Source: Piper betle (lineage: Eukaryota > Streptophyta > Magnoliopsida > Piperales > Piperaceae). From it: a stretch of DNA of 64,000 bases. Below, one piece after another: positions 61,901 to 64,000 of the stretch. The notes under the pieces are model-generated. The model saw only the letters and a list, made by a program, of their open reading frames with translations. It was not told the DNA's origin and searched no databases. The stretch lies in NCBI GenBank assembly GCA_033002965.1, contig JAURVB010014690.1, positions 124,001 to 188,000 of the forward strand, written 5' to 3'. The position numbers and the translations under genes are program-made. The first letter of the stretch is position 1. Each line of letters opens with the position of its first letter.

Positions 61901-62424
61901 AGGTCTCTGCTAAACATTATCTTCATGTGTGTGTCAATAGTTGCCACAGCTAGCGGTGCAGTATTATGGAACAAGAAGCAGGGTTCCATGGAGGGTCAAC
62001 AGGTCCAGAACATTGATGCGGCCACTCCCACCACATCTCCCGGTTCTTGGTTCTACAACGCAGATAGAGAGTTGGAGAGCCTGCCCCACCAATCACTTCT
62101 AAAAGCTACCAACATTCACTTTGGCGAAAGACCCGACCTCAAAAGTGAGACACTAACTTGTTCTACTTCTACGTCTAGCGGTAGTCAGATATTAACAGAA
62201 CTACATGTACGTAGCAAAAAAAACAGATAAATGGAGATTAGCAATGGGTTAAAACTTATAAAGCATGTTGTTGTTTATTTGCAGAGATGCTGCTGGAGTG
62301 CAAGGGTAGAAGCGTGGGGGTGATGGTGAGTGGGCCGAGCAGTCTTCGCCACCAAGTTGCGGCCATTTGCTCCTCAACTCTGGCGGACAACCTTCACTAT
62401 GAGTCCTTCAGCTTCGCCTGGTAA
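58989..62424 (+). CDS. FRO: Ferric reductase oxidase (FRO family), 8 exons
   Basis: A membrane flavocytochrome that passes electrons from NADPH through FAD and haem to reduce Fe(III) or Cu(II) chelates before uptake. Exons: 58989-59175, 59281-59380, 59485-59673, 59772-60006, 60520-60847, 60941-61181, 61438-62144, 62285-62424; GT-AG introns, 2127 bases, 708 residues plus TAA. An N-terminal helix (about 18-40) precedes IMMPTNTYKQKW. The haem-binding His pairs are visible in YHIWLGHIVMTIFTAHGLC (His207, His221) and YTHHLYFLFIFFYILHVG (His281/282, His294). The FAD site is HPFTVSS (His369 on), the NADPH site GGSGITPF (Gly436 on), followed by FKKSSDLTMMDLLLP, and the C-terminus carries SPGSWFYNADRELESLPHQ, FGERPDLK and SSTLADNLHYES. 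Length and order match root-type FROs such as FRO2; the exact paralogue cannot be told. The first in-frame ATG is used; upstream in-frame sequence lacks an ATG. No defect seen. Confidence 0.96.
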
Positions 62425-63656
62425 AGTGTTCTATATATGGCCTTTGTTGCAGTCATCTTGTTGGAAATTGGCATGCTTGGTCAGACTTGCGTAGAAAAAG
62501 GATCATACTAGTCATGCAAGAATGAGACGGGAAACGCTCGGTTTGTCGCAATTAACACCAACGACAAAGGCATGTACTAATCAGCGTGAAGTATTTGAAG
62601 AGTTGGAAGTGTTTGTGTGTGTTTTTAGAGTAAAATTTTCTTTTAGGTTGCTCGAGTGTCAAGTGGTTGGGTGGACGTCTTCGTCAATGATGGAAGAAAA
62701 TTGTGAGTCGTGTACATTGGGCGCGGGGTTACACCCAATGCTCCCATTTCATATATATGCATGTTGTTTCACATCATACTAGCTTTTTCAGAGGACCCAA
62801 TGCCATTGTCTATCCATGTGACATGTCGTGATAGAGATGGTATTATTCACTATTTATTTTATTCGAAGTAACGGATTTATGCCATATGAAAGAAACTAAA
62901 TATAGTTGCATATAGAGAGTCAAATGCATTATATTTCACAGTAACTCATGTATAATAATTCAGTTTTTCATTTGTAGACAGAATCGTACCAATATCGATA
63001 CGAAAAAGATGGAACCGCGTAGTGGGAATTGTAAGTCAATGCACATCAATAAATTTATCAACTTAAAATCTCGGTGTAAATTATTCCACGACCATTCTTT
63101 ACCGCCAAGTGCGACTGCTACCCACATGCCTAGCTGGCCACTAATTAAGTGGGGCATGAGTACATTTCACAAATGCGTAACAGAGCTAAGGGGATGCTTA
63201 TATTGGAGTAAACAATTCTGTAACTAACTAATAGGTGATGCTTATATTGGAGTAAACAATTCTGTGTAATTAATTAGCAACCCGAATTCAGAGACTCGGA
63301 GTAACACAGTCTGGTTACTTGATTCCAAATAGTTGTGCTTAGTCTCTTTGGTCTCTTTGGACATGGAAAGAAGCTCTGGTTCGACTTGGACTATTCTAAT
63401 CACTCATCGACAAACCCCGTGATCAAACATGGGGTCACCAAGTTTGAACCGGAAAGTATATGGAATATAGAAAAGCTACCAAGTCTTCAAACGAGTCAAC
63501 TACAGAAGTCGTTGTGAACCGAGTCTGGGGAAAAATGAAGGCAATAATGGCTGATAAGGTTAGATACAAGTTACATCATTGGCTTCAAATGCTCCACTCC
63601 ATCTCTTCCTTCTCCTCGTCTTTGCTTCGCTTCCTAGTTGCTTCTGCTTTGCTTCA
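62425..63656. other. Intergenic region between the ferric reductase and receptor kinase genes
   Basis: Contains the ferric reductase 3' region and the receptor kinase upstream region, including a CT-rich probable leader (about 63590-63655). Apart from the tandem duplication at 63193-63265, nothing is supported. Confidence 0.4.
63193..63265. repeat. Tandem duplication, 44-bp period
   Basis: The 29-base word beginning GATGCTTATATTGGAG occurs at 63193-63221 and identically at 63237-63265. Confidence 0.9.
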
Positions 63657-64000
63657 ATGGAGGCGCTGGTCCAGACCAAACCCCTTCTTCTCCTTGTCTT
63701 CCCTGCTCTCTTCTTTCTTATGCTAAGTTTCGCCGCCGCTGCTGCTGCTGCTTCTTCTTCAGATGGTTATCTTATAGACTGTGGCTCTGACGTCGGCACT
63801 GTCTTTGAAAATAGAACCTATTCGGCCGATCTCAATGCAAGCTCCGTCTCGGTGTCGGCACCTTCTTCCTTCTTTGCCAACGACGAAATCCCAGATCGTG
63901 AAGACAGGCCTCCACTCTATCGAACTGCCCGGGTTTTCAGCGATTTGTCGTCCTACCAGTTTCATGAGCTCGAAAACGGCACCTACTTCTTGCGCCTCCA
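63657..64000 (+). CDS. Malectin-like receptor kinase, N-terminus only (runs off the window)
   Basis: The frame opens with MEALVQTKP, then a hydrophobic signal peptide (LLLLVFPALFFLMLSF and an Ala run, residues about 10-32), then DGYLIDCGSDVGTVF, the start of the malectin-like ectodomain of plant receptor kinases. LYRTARVFSDLSSYQFHEL and GTYFLRLH near the window edge are also typical of that domain, and three N-glycosylation sequons (NRT, NAS, NGT) fit an extracellular location. Such proteins usually go on to a transmembrane helix and a Ser/Thr kinase domain, here beyond position 64000. The frame is open to the end with no intron. Whether it belongs to the CrRLK1L group or to another malectin-like subfamily cannot be decided from 114 residues. 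Confidence 0.85.
   Translation, partial: MEALVQTKPLLLLVFPALFFLMLSFAAAAAAASSSDGYLIDCGSDVGTVFENRTYSADLNASSVSVSAPSSFFANDEIPDREDRPPLYRTARVFSDLSSYQFHELENGTYFLRL

Noticed and set aside
1..64000. tRNA, rRNA or organellar insert
   Set aside because: No cloverleaf, rRNA core or plastid/mitochondrial gene was recognised by eye on either strand; a covariance-model scan was not possible here.

Overview
This is nuclear DNA of a flowering plant. The evidence is spliced protein-coding genes with GT-AG introns, plant-type families (a PAL relic, a ferric reductase oxidase, a plant mitochondrial MscS-like channel, the plant PAF1 subunit, a malectin-like receptor kinase start) and a dense layer of nested LTR retrotransposon debris. 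The GC-rich, intronless PAL would fit a monocot or magnoliid, but the species cannot be fixed from the window.

Layout. 1-12.3 kb is retroelement sequence: an old minus-strand element (LTR 5697-11729 with a primer-binding site beside it) split by two young solo LTRs (1818-4843 and 6480-9375). 13.7-17.6 kb is a phenylalanine ammonia-lyase pseudogene whose last codons are cut off by a 1.76 kb LTR insertion. 18.9-25.5 kb is an old solo LTR split by a third young solo LTR (20974-24274). 27.1-37.9 kb is a gene island with two tail-to-tail genes, PAF1 (plus strand, 12 exons) and MSL1 (minus strand, 6 exons). 39.8-55.1 kb is a second TE nest: young solo LTRs 40254-43225 and 45464-48327, an array of palindromic GACTCG units, a hAT-like element with an 8-bp target duplication, older LTRs 44937-49007 and 49408-52566, and a 2.1 kb foldback-type inverted-repeat element lying between two (TA)n tracts. 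55.2-58.8 kb is AT-rich degenerate sequence with one MITE-like inverted repeat. 59.0-62.4 kb is an intact 8-exon ferric reductase oxidase gene, and the window ends inside the first exon of a malectin-like receptor kinase (63657 onward).

The most unusual pattern is that three structurally different transposable-element types (about 3 kb LTRs, the hAT-like element and the foldback element) carry the same short module: a GACTCG...CGAGTC hairpin followed by a TTA(C/T)GA(A/G)...TGCCA motif at the edge of a very GC-rich block. Five young solo LTRs of one family, all in the same orientation and each with a perfect 5-bp target duplication, show repeated insertion followed by LTR-LTR recombination. 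Five single-base gaps break reading frames in the window (two in PAL, three in PAF1 exon 1); these may be real or may reflect assembly error. The genes serve unrelated functions (transcription elongation, mitochondrial membrane tension, iron uptake, cell-wall sensing) and do not form a cluster.
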